The notes: a model not told the origin generated them from the sequence alone. Numbered from the stretch's first letter, positions 34,373 through 43,831 are shown. The stretch: DNA of 64,000 bases from Poseidonibacter ostreae (GCF_009208055.1 NZ_WFKI01000003.1:56678-120677); one strand, 5' to 3'. Numbers and translations: made by a program.

Positions 34373-35001
34373 TTATTTTCCTTTTTTAATATAAGATTTT
34401 TAATCTTCTTTTTCTTTTCCCAACCGAGTTTTTTTAATTCAGGTTCATCAAAAAACTCTTTTGTATATCCAAAACATAAATATGCAATAAATTTATAATC
34501 TTCACTTTTAATATCAAAAATTTTATTTATCTTTTTTGGTTTTAAGATAGAAACCCAACCCATACCTATATTTAAAGCACGTGCTGTTAACCACATATTT
34601 AAAATTGCACATACAACAGAGTATTCTCCTGTTCTTTTCATATATGTTTGACCCAAAATATTACTTTTACTTTTTTTATAATAAACAGCAATATTTATAT
34701 TTGATTCTTTTATTCCCTCAAGTTTTAGTGAGTTATATAATTTTCTCTCTTTAAACTTTTTCTTACTTTTATTATAAGATTTTTTAAAATGATCATAAAC
34801 TAACTCTTTTTTATTTTCATCAACAATTACAAAACGCCAAGGCTGTGAGTATCCAACTGAGGGTGCATTTTGTGCAGAGTTTAAAATCTTTAAAAGTTTC
34901 TTTTGTGATATTTTTTTATTTATAAAATTATTACCTCTAACATCACGTCTTGAGGTAATAATTTTATCTAAAGTAGTTTGATCTTTTTTTGTAAAAATCA
35001 T
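34369..35001 (-). CDS. bluB: 5,6-Dimethylbenzimidazole synthase BluB
   Basis: BluB breaks down reduced FMN with oxygen to make dimethylbenzimidazole, the lower ligand of vitamin B12. The 210-residue nitroreductase-fold protein shows the BluB motifs SRRDVRGNNF near residue 17, APSVGYSQPWRFVIV near residue 50, and the GMGWVSI motif near residue 145. General nitroreductases lack the DVRG and SVGYSQPW combination. It begins right after a small unknown gene and overlaps dctP, an odd pairing, since no other cobalamin gene is close. Confidence 0.85.
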   Translation of the reverse strand: MIFTKKDQTTLDKIITSRRDVRGNNFINKKISQKKLLKILNSAQNAPSVGYSQPWRFVIVDENKKELVYDHFKKSYNKSKKKFKERKLYNSLKLEGIKESNINIAVYYKKSKSNILGQTYMKRTGEYSVVCAILNMWLTARALNIGMGWVSILKPKKINKIFDIKSEDYKFIAYLCFGYTKEFFDEPELKKLGWEKKKKIKNLILKKENK

Positions 35002-35304
35002 TTATACTGAGAAGTCGTGTAGATCTTTGAATAAAAAAGCTTCAATAATTTCATCAATGCTTTTTTGAGTAGGAGCAACTAAAGCAATTATTCCCTCATC
35101 CATAAATGGCCAAACATATTCTTGATCATTTATTACAACTACTGCGTCAATCCATTCTAATATATCTTCTCTTCTATCTACAAATTCGATACTAGCTATT
35201 TTACCACCATCTAATTTTACAAAAGCCCAAGATTTATTCTCTTCAATTGAAGCAATAACACATTCATCTCTAGAAGTTGAATCAACTGGTATTAATACTG
35301 TCAT
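35002..35304 (-). CDS. Conserved-looking small protein of unknown function
   Basis: The 100-residue acidic protein reads MTVLIPVDSTSRDECVIASIEENKSW at its start and has alternating strands and helices (SIEFVDRREDILEWIDAVVVIN...FMDEGIIALVAPTQKSIDEIIEAFLF). The order recalls the NifX/NifB-type dinitrogenase-cofactor fold, but I see no firm signature. It ends immediately before bluB with no gap, so it is co-transcribed with bluB and dctP. The function is unknown. Confidence 0.6.
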   Translation of the reverse strand: MTVLIPVDSTSRDECVIASIEENKSWAFVKLDGGKIASIEFVDRREDILEWIDAVVVINDQEYVWPFMDEGIIALVAPTQKSIDEIIEAFLFKDLHDFSV

Positions 35305-35361
35305 ATAGTCCTCTTTAAAATATTATAAGTTATATAAAAATTCATTTTACAATTTTGTTTC

Positions 35362-37152
35362 TTAAGAAATATACTCTTTTTTAAACCATAAAGAAAATAT
35401 AAATAAAGAATAAAAATGTTGCTTAAATTTTCTATTTAAAGAAAGTTCATATATGTGTCTAATATATGCTTCATTAAATAGTTTAGTTGTATTATTTACA
35501 TCAATAATAGTATCAAACATTGATTTTCCATATTCTTCATTTAGCCATTCATTAAAAGGTGAATTAAATCCTTTTTTCGTTCTATTTATAATAGTCTGAG
35601 GTATATATTTTCCTGCAATTTGTTTTAACAAATGCTTATTTGTGTTTCCAACTTTTATAGAAGATTCTATAGAAAACATATAATTAACTAAATTAAAATC
35701 TAAAAAAGGAGTTCGAACTTCAAGTGAGTTTCTCATAGAAATTCTATCGACTTTTGATAAAAGAGATTCTCCTAACCATATTTTTAAATCAATATAACTC
35801 ATCCAGTCAAGAGGATCATTTTTTGGTTTTTCTGCTTTGTAAGTTGGCACTTTATTAAAAAGTTTTTTTCTTTGAATATCAGTATAAATTTCTCCAAATG
35901 AGTTGTATAAAGTTTGCTTTTTTACAATTCTTCTTAAGTATTCACTCTCTTTTGTATTATTTTGTAAAGCAGAAATTATAGTATTTAAAAACTCACCTTG
36001 GCCTTGAGACAATGATTTTTCAAACTCATAATATTTTAAAAATTTAGAGTAGTTATCATAACCTAAAAAGATTTCATCACTACCTTCACCTGATAAAACA
36101 GTTTTAATTCCACTTTGATGAATCTTTTGTGTTAGTATATTCAAAGGAATAGCAGCAGAATCTCCATGAGGCTCTTCTAGAGCATCTAAAGTATCATGAA
36201 AGTTATCTATATACTCTTTTTTACCTATTATTACAGGGTGATGATTTGAATTAATATGTTTTGCAGTTATTTTTGCATAATCTAACTCACAATAGTTTTT
36301 ATATTCATCATAACCTACAGAAAAAGTGTTTATTCTCTTTCCAGATATTTTTGTATAAAGTGCAGATATTAGTGAGCTATCAATTCCACCACTTAAAAGT
36401 GATGCAACTTCAACATCTCCTACTAATCTACTTTCAACACTTTTAAATAAAAGTTCTTCAATATCTTTTAAAGCTGTCGGTTCATCTTTTATTTTCTTAT
36501 ATGTATTAATTTTATAAAATCTTTTTTTTACTAATTCTTTTGACTTTTTTGGCTCATAAGTAAAATAAGTTGCAGCTTCAAGTTTTAATATATTTTGATA
36601 AAAAGTATCTTCCCCATATGAAACAAAATATTGCAAGTATTTATTTACTGCTACTTTATTTAAATTTGGTTTCTTATCAAGTAGTTTTAATACAGACTTA
36701 ATAGAAGAAGCAAAAATAAATTTATTATCTTTAAAATAGTAAAAAAATGGTTTCTTACCATATCTATCACGAGCGCAAAAGTATTTTTCTTTTTTCATAT
36801 CATAAAGACAAAAAGAGAACATTCCATTTAATTTATTTAAAAAATCTGTTTGATATTTTTGATAAAGTCTTATTAATACTTCAGTATCAGATGCAGTAAC
36901 ACATTCTAATTGTTCATCAATAATCAACTCTTTATAATTATAAATCTCCCCATTAAATACAATTAAAATATCATCAAAAACCATAGGTTGATTTGCTTCT
37001 TGGTTTAAATCAATAATTGCTAATCTGTTATGACCAAATTGTTTACCTTCAACTTTTATACTATTTTGATAGTCTGGACCACGATTATTTTGTATTTGCA
37101 AAGCTTGCTCAAAATTAGCAGATAAAAAATTTGTACCTAGTATTCCACACAT
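35362..37152 (-). CDS. asnB: Asparagine synthase (glutamine-hydrolysing)
   Basis: The 596-residue enzyme makes asparagine, or amidates a related substrate, from glutamine and ATP. It has the N-terminal glutamine amidotransferase domain with catalytic Cys2 (MCGILG; NRLAIIDLN; FNGEIYNY) and the C-terminal synthetase domain with the pyrophosphate loop SLLSGGIDSSLIS and the segment LSGEGSDEIFLGYD. The last part contains WLGESLLSKVDRISMRNSLEVRTPFLD. Relatives also act in surface polysaccharide or antibiotic synthesis, but no such genes surround it. It lies 8 bases after the AEC transporter gene. Confidence 0.87.
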   Translation of the reverse strand: MCGILGTNFLSANFEQALQIQNNRGPDYQNSIKVEGKQFGHNRLAIIDLNQEANQPMVFDDILIVFNGEIYNYKELIIDEQLECVTASDTEVLIRLYQKYQTDFLNKLNGMFSFCLYDMKKEKYFCARDRYGKKPFFYYFKDNKFIFASSIKSVLKLLDKKPNLNKVAVNKYLQYFVSYGEDTFYQNILKLEAATYFTYEPKKSKELVKKRFYKINTYKKIKDEPTALKDIEELLFKSVESRLVGDVEVASLLSGGIDSSLISALYTKISGKRINTFSVGYDEYKNYCELDYAKITAKHINSNHHPVIIGKKEYIDNFHDTLDALEEPHGDSAAIPLNILTQKIHQSGIKTVLSGEGSDEIFLGYDNYSKFLKYYEFEKSLSQGQGEFLNTIISALQNNTKESEYLRRIVKKQTLYNSFGEIYTDIQRKKLFNKVPTYKAEKPKNDPLDWMSYIDLKIWLGESLLSKVDRISMRNSLEVRTPFLDFNLVNYMFSIESSIKVGNTNKHLLKQIAGKYIPQTIINRTKKGFNSPFNEWLNEEYGKSMFDTIIDVNNTTKLFNEAYIRHIYELSLNRKFKQHFYSLFIFSLWFKKEYIS

Positions 37153-37160
37153 AAATAGTC

Positions 37161-38075
37161 CTATTTAATAAAATATTCAATAATTTGAATATAAGGATAT
37201 AAGAAAACAACAAAGATTACAGATGATATTAAAATCGAAGCAGTAACATCATAGGGTTTACAGTTATATAAAGCTGCTAAATTCACATTATTAACAGCAA
37301 GTGGTACCATTAGCTCCATAATTAAAATAGACGCTACATAAGCGTTTAAATCTGTAAAGTAAAGAATTATAAAAATACCAAATAGTGGCAGAAAAATATG
37401 CTTAACAAAACTTATATGTAAAGACGAATACCAAGGCATTGCTTTTATTTTTATTTTTGATAAATACATTCCAAAAATTAATAGCTGAATTACCATAGAA
37501 GTATATGCACCCATTTCAAGTGCAGTATATATATTCTTATTGATTCCCACAGCACTATAATTAACCAATAAAGCTAAAAAAGCAAACCAAATTCCAGGTA
37601 TCTTTAGAATTGAATAAATTGCTTCTTTTAGTGAAAACTGTTCCCTTGCAAAAAAGTAAACAGAGAATATATAAATAAAGAAGATATTTGCAATATTAAT
37701 AATACTAGTATAAGGAACTGAAGCAATCCCAAAAAGAGCAATTCCTAAAGGAATACCTAAATTACCCGTATTTCCAACTAAGGCAGTTGCTAAATAGATT
37801 GATTGATCTTGTCTAGTTCTAAATATCTTTTTATTAACTAAAAGAAGTATTACTAAAGCAATTAAAACAATTGCTAAATAAACTAAAGGTGAAGCTATAA
37901 ATGCATAATCAATTGGAGCTTTTGTTAATCCCCAAAAGATTAATATAGGTTGGAAAAAATAAAGTGATATTAGAACTAAAGTTCTTTCATTAATTTCATC
38001 ATTAAAAACTTTTTTAGCTGTAAAGCCTAATAAAATGAAAAAATAAATTGGAAGAACGGATAAGATAGCTTCGAT
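37161..38075 (-). CDS. AEC-family transporter with no canonical start codon
   Basis: An open frame runs from an in-frame stop at 38085-38087 to 37161. Its translation is a full AEC (auxin efflux carrier/malate permease-like) protein of about 304 residues: EAILSVLPIYFFILLGFTAKKVF at the start, ALVGNTGNLGIPLGIALFG in the middle, and ELMVPLAVNNVNLAALY near the end, with about ten transmembrane helices. Yet no ATG, GTG or TTG occurs in frame before the TTG at 37568, more than half-way in. The ATC at 38075 stands where the family Met should be and is preceded by AGGA. It is either a rare start codon, a recent start loss or a sequence error. It pairs with asnB in one transcript. Confidence 0.7.
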   Translation of the reverse strand: MEAILSVLPIYFFILLGFTAKKVFNDEINERTLVLISLYFFQPILIFWGLTKAPIDYAFIASPLVYLAIVLIALVILLLVNKKIFRTRQDQSIYLATALVGNTGNLGIPLGIALFGIASVPYTSIINIANIFFIYIFSVYFFAREQFSLKEAIYSILKIPGIWFAFLALLVNYSAVGINKNIYTALEMGAYTSMVIQLLIFGMYLSKIKIKAMPWYSSLHISFVKHIFLPLFGIFIILYFTDLNAYVASILIMELMVPLAVNNVNLAALYNCKPYDVTASILISSVIFVVFLYPYIQIIEYFIK

Positions 38076-38154
38076 TTTAAAATCCTATTTTTTTGGTGAT
38101 TTTATCATAAAATAATAAAATCTTTCAAATAGAACCAAGTGTAAGTGTATATGA

Positions 38155-38176
38155 ATAAGTAGGAAGTCCTACTTAT
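38155..38176 (-). terminator. Hairpin at the end of the phosphate transporter gene
   Basis: A perfect 10-bp stem (38155-38164 with 38167-38176) begins at the stop codon of the pit-like gene; on the minus strand it is followed by TCAT and an A/T-rich stretch. The loop of two bases is small and the T tail short. Confidence 0.45.
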
Positions 38177-39753
38177 CCCATAATACCTTTAATCATAAAG
38201 AATACAGCAGCTGATAAAATAGCAGCAGCAGGTACAGTAATAACCCATGCAGCAACAATTTTTTTAACAGCGTCTCTTTTTACATATTTAACACTTTTTG
38301 CTTCTTTAACATCTTTTTTCTCTTGTTTAACAATTTCTTGTTTTTCATCAATATCTTTATAAAGTTCAACAATCCTTACATAGTTAGATTTAGATTTTTT
38401 CTCTAATGCTTCAAGTTCATCAAGCTCTTTAGTCATAGAATCTAACTCTTTTTTATGTTTTTTAAACTTTTTTCTTAAACCTTGTAAAAATCTAGCTTCA
38501 TTAGAATCTAAATATTCTCGTAAAAATCCAACTCCAAATACTCCACCAACTGCAATATGTGTAGAAGATACAGGTAAACCTAATTGAGATGCAATAATAA
38601 CTGTAATAGATGCAGCCATTGCAATAGAATAAGCTCTCATTTGATCTAATTCAGTAATTTCAGAACCAACTGTTTTAATAAGCTTTGGTCCATATAAAGC
38701 AAGACCAACAGCAATACCAATAGCACCAACAGCCATTACCCAAAATGGAATATCAACTTTTGAATGAATTTCACTATTCATAACAGCATCATTAATAGCT
38801 GCTAATGGTCCAATTGCATTTGCAACATCGTTTGCACCGTGAGCAAATGATAAAAGTGCAGCTGCAAAAATTAAAGGAACTGTAAATAGTGTATTAACAC
38901 TAACTCTTGTATTTTCAAGCTTAACTGCAGCTTTTGCAATTAATGGTTTTACTAGTATATATGCTATTACTGCAATTATTAAAGCAATTCCAGCAGCAGT
39001 AAAGAAGTCTAATTTTATTAATCTTTTAATACCTTTTAAAATTAAATAAGTAGAAAATGCCCAAGTCATAACAGCTATTAAATAAGGAACAATTATTTTT
39101 GCGGAACTTACCATATCCTTTTTATAAACAATCTTAGTTTTAATAAGATAAAGAAAAGCTGCAGCAATAATTCCACCTAAAACAGGAGATATAACCCAAG
39201 AAGCGGCAATTTTTCCCATTGTTCCCCAATCTACAATAGAAAAACCAGCTGCTGCAATACCTGCACCCATAACACCACCAACAATTGAGTGAGTTGTTGA
39301 AACTGGAGCTCCAACAGATGTTGCAAAGTTAAGCCATAAAGCAGCTGATAAAAGTGCTGCAGTCATTGCCCAAATAAAGATTTGAGGATCTGAGATTAAA
39401 GCAGGATCAATAATACCTTTTTTAATAGTTTTAACAACATCACCACCAGCGACAAAAGCACCTAGAGCTTCAAATGTAGCAGCGATTATAATAGCCCACA
39501 TTAAAGTCATTGCTTTTGAACCAACAGCAGGTCCAACATTATTTGCTACATCATTAGCACCAATGTTCATCGCCATATATGCACCAAAAACAGCACCAAT
39601 AACTAAAAATGTATTATTAGGAACATCTCCGTGTGAAGTATATGACCATAAAAATACAACTACCATAAAAAGTAGAGCAAGTGAAAGTTTAGCAAAGCTT
39701 GAAACAGATTTTTCAGTAGCCTTATCTAATGAATCGAAAGTTTTAATATCCAA
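38173..39753 (-). CDS. Inorganic phosphate transporter, Pit family
   Basis: Pit proteins import metal-phosphate with protons or Na+. The 526-residue protein has two copies of the family signature, GANDVANNVGPAVGSKAMT near residue 65 and GANDVANAIGPLAAIND near residue 305, each followed by a motif with SVGAPVSTTHS or LGLPVSSTHIAVGG. A charged coiled-coil segment (residues about 425-500) lies before the last helix, as in longer bacterial Pit proteins. The start is TTG at 39753 with AAGGG 5 bases upstream. Confidence 0.92.
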   Translation of the reverse strand: MDIKTFDSLDKATEKSVSSFAKLSLALLFMVVVFLWSYTSHGDVPNNTFLVIGAVFGAYMAMNIGANDVANNVGPAVGSKAMTLMWAIIIAATFEALGAFVAGGDVVKTIKKGIIDPALISDPQIFIWAMTAALLSAALWLNFATSVGAPVSTTHSIVGGVMGAGIAAAGFSIVDWGTMGKIAASWVISPVLGGIIAAAFLYLIKTKIVYKKDMVSSAKIIVPYLIAVMTWAFSTYLILKGIKRLIKLDFFTAAGIALIIAVIAYILVKPLIAKAAVKLENTRVSVNTLFTVPLIFAAALLSFAHGANDVANAIGPLAAINDAVMNSEIHSKVDIPFWVMAVGAIGIAVGLALYGPKLIKTVGSEITELDQMRAYSIAMAASITVIIASQLGLPVSSTHIAVGGVFGVGFLREYLDSNEARFLQGLRKKFKKHKKELDSMTKELDELEALEKKSKSNYVRIVELYKDIDEKQEIVKQEKKDVKEAKSVKYVKRDAVKKIVAAWVITVPAAAILSAAVFFMIKGIMG

Positions 39754-40009
39754 AGGAACCCTTTTGTAATCAATATGTAATTTTTTGTGGGTAGTATTTT
39801 AGTGGAAACTTACTTACTAAACCTTTAAAAGAGCTTAAACTATTTATAGATAAACTATTTAATATATGAAAAATATCTATAATTTATGGCAAAAGAATTT
39901 GTAAATTTGACTAGTAAAAAGTTTATTTATATGGAAATTTTATAAGAATTAATTATTAAGAGATTTTAAAGAGAGCAGTTTTTAATTATATAAGTGAAAA
40001 GAAGAAAGA
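39754..40009. other. A/T-rich intergenic stretch between pit-like and helicase genes
   Basis: This 256-base gap holds the upstream region of the phosphate transporter gene and the downstream end of the helicase gene. I saw no RNA gene, strong hairpin or believable small frame in it. Confidence 0.5.
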
Positions 40010-41572
40010 TTAATCTCTTCTTCTATTTCTATCACCTGATCTACCACCAGATGATCTAGAACCTTCAGATCTTCCACCTGAACGCCCATCAGATCTTCCA
40101 CCACCTGATCTACCATCTCGATTTCCACCAGAACGACCATCAGATCTACCACCGCCAGATCTTCCGCCTCTTGAGCCACCTCTATTTCCGCCTCGGTATC
40201 CACCACCTCGACCACCTCTGTGACCTCTATCATCTCCACCGCCTCTTTGAGCGTTTTCGATTAATCTTTTAATATCACTTTCAGATTTACCAATAGTGTT
40301 GTTACCTTTTACATAAGTAGAAGATGCAACCATTGAAGCTAATTTGAATGCAATTGTAGAAATATCAAACTCTTCTTTTAATTCTTCAACTAATTCTAAA
40401 GCATAATCTTTAATGTCTTGCTCTGTAATTTTATCTTTTAAATCAGCAACTTTTTTTATTTTAACTGAATCAATATTTGGAACAATCTTACCTTCAAGTT
40501 TTGTACCAATATTTTTCTCAATTTTTTGAAGCATTCTAAATTCATGTGGAGTTACAATAGAAACAGCAACACCTTCTTTACCTGCACGTCCAGTTCTACC
40601 AATTCTATGTACATAAGATTCAGAATCAAATGGTAAGTGGTAGTTAAATACGTGAGAAACATCATTTACATCTAAACCACGAGCAGCTACGTCTGTTGCA
40701 ATTAAGATTTCTAACTTAGATGATTTAAAAGCTCTAATTGCTTCTTCTCTTTGTCTTTGCTCCATATCACCATGAAGACCTTTTGCCATAAATCCTTGAG
40801 AAACTAAGAAAGTAGATAATCTATCAACTTCTTTTTTTGTTCTACAGAAAATAATTGATTTTGTAGGGTTTTTGAAATCGTATAATCTAATTAAAGCATC
40901 ATCTCTTTCTCTTTCATCTACAACATAATATGTTTGTGTAATTTTTGAGTTTGTAACATCTTTTTTAGTTAATGTAACAAATTCTGGTTCTTTTAAAATT
41001 GTTTGTGCAAGTTTTTTAATAGCCATTGGCATAGTTGCAGAGAATAATAAAGTTTGTCTTTCTTTTGGTAAGAAAGTAAAGATTTCTTTAATATCATCTA
41101 AGAATCCCATGTCAAGCATTTCATCAGCTTCATCTAAAATTACATAAGATGGTTTAATATTAATTTTTCCACCTCTTAATAAATCTAAAAATCTACCTGG
41201 AGTTGCAACAATAATTGAAGATCTATCAATATTTCTTAATTGCATAGAGTAAGATTGTCCACCGTATACAGTTGCTGTATTAAAGTTTAAGTTCTTACCA
41301 AATCTAAATAATTCGTCAGAAACTTGCATTGCAAGTTCTCTTGTAGGAACAATAACAACTGCTTCAACACCTTGTTGTCCTTTCATCATATTAATAACAG
41401 GAAGACCAAATGCAGCAGTTTTGCCTGTACCTGTATGTGCTTGTCCTACCATATCTTTACCCTGTAGAACAATAGGAATTGCTTCTGCTTGAATAGGACT
41501 TGGTTCTTTGAAACCTGCGTGATCGATTGCTTTTTGTAACTGTTCTTTAAAATTAAAATCGTTAAAAGTCAT
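40010..41572 (-). CDS. DEAD-box RNA helicase with RGG-rich tail
   Basis: The 520-residue ATP-dependent helicase has all family motifs: GFKEPSPIQAEAIP (Q), AHTGTGKTAAF (I), PTRELA (Ia), TPGR (Ib), LDEADEML (II), SATMP (III), and HRIGRTGRAG (VI). A DbpA/CsdA-like region follows, and the last 75 residues are Gly/Arg/Ser repeats (RGGRGGGYRGG, SGGGRSDGRSGG), a flexible RNA-binding tail. It probably unwinds rRNA or mRNA and may join an RNase J-based degradation complex. A 240-base gap lies upstream, which leaves room for a long leader as seen in cold-shock helicases. Confidence 0.94.
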   Translation of the reverse strand: MTFNDFNFKEQLQKAIDHAGFKEPSPIQAEAIPIVLQGKDMVGQAHTGTGKTAAFGLPVINMMKGQQGVEAVVIVPTRELAMQVSDELFRFGKNLNFNTATVYGGQSYSMQLRNIDRSSIIVATPGRFLDLLRGGKINIKPSYVILDEADEMLDMGFLDDIKEIFTFLPKERQTLLFSATMPMAIKKLAQTILKEPEFVTLTKKDVTNSKITQTYYVVDERERDDALIRLYDFKNPTKSIIFCRTKKEVDRLSTFLVSQGFMAKGLHGDMEQRQREEAIRAFKSSKLEILIATDVAARGLDVNDVSHVFNYHLPFDSESYVHRIGRTGRAGKEGVAVSIVTPHEFRMLQKIEKNIGTKLEGKIVPNIDSVKIKKVADLKDKITEQDIKDYALELVEELKEEFDISTIAFKLASMVASSTYVKGNNTIGKSESDIKRLIENAQRGGGDDRGHRGGRGGGYRGGNRGGSRGGRSGGGRSDGRSGGNRDGRSGGGRSDGRSGGRSEGSRSSGGRSGDRNRRRD

Positions 41573-41791
41573 TTTTTACCTTAGTATGTATTTATAAAAT
41601 TGATACACACGTTTATATAAGTTGGATTTAATCCCATTAATGCACGAATAACGTACTTCTAATCTTGTAAAATTTAGTTAGATTATCAAAAGTAAATCTT
41701 TGAGGTTATATTATCAAAGTTGAATGGGTATATATATGTGTATAATTTTGCGGATTATAGCTAGTTTAATATAAATTTAAGCTTTAAGAAG

Positions 41792-41807
41792 AAGGGCTTT
41801 TGCCCTT
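41792..41807 (-). terminator. Terminator after accC
   Basis: A 6-bp AAGGGC/GCCCTT stem with a 4-base loop lies a few bases after the accC stop and is followed on the minus strand by a C/T-rich tail; an outer TTAAGAA/TTCTTAA pairing can extend it. Confidence 0.6.
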
Positions 41808-41812
41808 AATTC

Positions 41813-43165
41813 TTAAATATCATCAAGTGATTTGTAGTTTTCTAAGTATTTTGTATCATAATTATTTGAAATAAAGTCTTCATTTTCCATCATTTTTTTA
41901 TGGAAAGGAATAGTTGTTCTAATTCCCTCAACTTCAAACTCGTTTAAAGCTCTTTTCATAATATTAATAGCTTTATTTCTATCTCTACCCCAAACAATTA
42001 GTTTTCCAACCATTGAATCATAATAAGGAGGAACAACATAACCTGCATATAAATGAGAGTCAACTCTTACATTTCTTCCACCAGGAACCATCCATTGTGT
42101 TACTTTTCCAGGACTTGGTAAAAATGAATTAGGATCTTCTGCTGTAATTCTTACTTCAATAGCATGACCTCTAAATTTAATTTTTTCTTGTGGTGGTAAC
42201 TCTTCACCTTGAGCAACTTTAATCATTAATTCAACAATATCAATTCCACTTACCATTTCAGAAACTGGATGCTCAACTTGAAGTCTTGTATTCATTTCCA
42301 TAAAGTAAATATTTTGTTTATCATCTGCTAAGAATTCAAAAGTACCTGCACCCTCATATTTAAGGAATTTTGTAGCTTTTACTGCAACATCATGTAAATG
42401 TGCTCTAGTTTCATCATTTAATAAAATTGCAGGTGATTCTTCAATAACTTTTTGATGTCTTCTTTGTAAAGAACAATCTCGCTCCCCTATGTGAATAGCA
42501 TTACCATGAGAATCTCCAATAACTTGAACTTCAATATGTCTTGGGTTATTGATAAATCTTTCTAAATACATAGTACCATCACCAAAAGCAGCTAATGCTT
42601 CAGAAGAGGCAGCCATAAATAATTGATCAAAATCTTCAGCAGTGTTAACAAGTCTCATTCCTCGACCACCACCACCAGCAGATGCTTTAGCCATAATTGG
42701 ATAACCAATTTCTTCTGCAACTTTTCTACCTTCTTCTAGTGAATGAACTGCTCCATTAGAACCAGGAACAACAGGAACACCAGCTTTAATCATTTCATCT
42801 TTTGCTTTAGATTTATCAGCCATTTTTTCCATTACTTCAACAGATGGACCAATAAACTTAATATTATGAAGTCTACAAATTTCTACAAAGTCTTGATTTT
42901 CAGATAAAAATCCATAACCTGGAAAAATTGCATCACAACCTGTCATTTCAGCAGCTGTTATTAAAGCAGGAATATTTAAATATGAATCAATAGATTTAAC
43001 TCCACCAATACATACAGCTTCATCTGCATGTTTTAAATATGATGCGTTTTTATCACCAGCAGAATAAACTGCTACTGATTTTTTGCCCATTTCTCTAATA
43101 GTTCGAATAGCTCTTTGAACTATCTCTCCTCTATTAGCAATTAGAATTTTTTTAATTTCAGCCAT
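41813..43165 (-). CDS. accC: Acetyl-CoA carboxylase biotin carboxylase subunit
   Basis: AccC carboxylates biotin on AccB with ATP and bicarbonate, the first half of malonyl-CoA formation. The 450-residue ATP-grasp protein has IKKILIANRGEIVQRAIRT, the glycine-rich loop AKASAGGGGRGMRLV, FLADDKQNIYFMEMNTRLQVEHPVSEMV, and the C-terminal domain with HAIEVRITAEDP. It follows accB after 12 bases. The carboxyltransferase genes accA and accD are not in the window, as is usual. Confidence 0.95.
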   Translation of the reverse strand: MAEIKKILIANRGEIVQRAIRTIREMGKKSVAVYSAGDKNASYLKHADEAVCIGGVKSIDSYLNIPALITAAEMTGCDAIFPGYGFLSENQDFVEICRLHNIKFIGPSVEVMEKMADKSKAKDEMIKAGVPVVPGSNGAVHSLEEGRKVAEEIGYPIMAKASAGGGGRGMRLVNTAEDFDQLFMAASSEALAAFGDGTMYLERFINNPRHIEVQVIGDSHGNAIHIGERDCSLQRRHQKVIEESPAILLNDETRAHLHDVAVKATKFLKYEGAGTFEFLADDKQNIYFMEMNTRLQVEHPVSEMVSGIDIVELMIKVAQGEELPPQEKIKFRGHAIEVRITAEDPNSFLPSPGKVTQWMVPGGRNVRVDSHLYAGYVVPPYYDSMVGKLIVWGRDRNKAINIMKRALNEFEVEGIRTTIPFHKKMMENEDFISNNYDTKYLENYKSLDDI

Positions 43166-43177
43166 ATTCAGCTTCTC

Positions 43178-43642
43178 TTATATTTTTTCTATAGTAAAAA
43201 TAGGCATATCAAACTCAACTGGATCACCATCTTTTACTAATATTTCAACAATTTTACAATCAAATTCAGCTTCAACTTCATTCATAATTTTCATTGCTTC
43301 TAAAATACATAAAGTTTGACCTTTCTTAACTGTATCCCCAACTTTAATAAATGCAGGTGCTTCAGGTGATGGAGAAGAGTAGTATGTTCCTACCATTGGA
43401 GAATCAATTGTATCAGCAGCAATTGCAGCAGCAGGAGCAACAGGTGCTACTGTATCAACAGCCGCAACAGGTGCAGCAGCAACAGCAGGTGCAGCAACAG
43501 GTGCTGCAGTAGTAGTTACAACAGTACCACCTTCAAATCCAGTTTGCATAGATATTTCAAATTCACCATCTTTAACTTTTAGTTTGTTTAATTCACTCTT
43601 GTCAAATACTCTTATTAATTCTTTGATTTCTTTAAAATCCAT
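43178..43642 (-). CDS. accB: Biotin carboxyl carrier protein of acetyl-CoA carboxylase
   Basis: The 154-residue protein carries the biotin of acetyl-CoA carboxylase. An N-terminal helical part (MDFKEIKELIRVFDKSELNKLKVKDGEFEISM) is joined by a linker of about 40 residues rich in Ala, Pro and Val to the biotinyl domain with the target lysine in ILEAMKIMNEVEA, plus the thumb region SPMVGTYYSSPSPEAPAF. The ATG at 43642 with AAAGG 7 bases upstream is preferred over one at 43681, which would add 13 atypical residues. It is the first gene of the accBC pair. Confidence 0.94.
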   Translation of the reverse strand: MDFKEIKELIRVFDKSELNKLKVKDGEFEISMQTGFEGGTVVTTTAAPVAAPAVAAAPVAAVDTVAPVAPAAAIAADTIDSPMVGTYYSSPSPEAPAFIKVGDTVKKGQTLCILEAMKIMNEVEAEFDCKIVEILVKDGDPVEFDMPIFTIEKI

Positions 43643-43799
43643 AGTCAGCCTTTTCTTATCGTTTGTTAAAATTTTTAACATATTATCACAAGTTTAATTA
43701 TAATTTTATTTTTAGTAAAATAAATCAGCTCAATTTAAGTTAATATGAATAATTTTTATCCACTAAGAGTATTAAATACCAAAATAAATCATCTTTAGC

Positions 43800-43805
43800 T
43801 ATAAT
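43800..43805 (+). promoter_or_regulatory. -10 box before the deaminase gene
   Basis: TATAAT lies 26 bases before the ATG, with AAGGG between as ribosome binding site. Confidence 0.5.
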
Positions 43806-43831
43806 CTTATAAAATTTACTAAGGGCAAAAA

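Noticed and set aside
37161..37568. A stand-alone 135-residue membrane protein
   Set aside because: The frame continues upstream without a stop through a complete AEC-family N-terminus; the TTG at 37568 is an internal Leu codon.
39982..40239. An 85-residue minus-strand frame rich in Val/Glu/Asp
   Set aside because: It is an alternative frame of the repetitive RGG tail of the helicase, with no own ribosome binding site.
41573..41812. A possible small RNA gene or long regulated leader before the helicase gene
   Set aside because: Apart from the accC terminator I found no stable structure or clear promoter, so only the gap itself can be stated.
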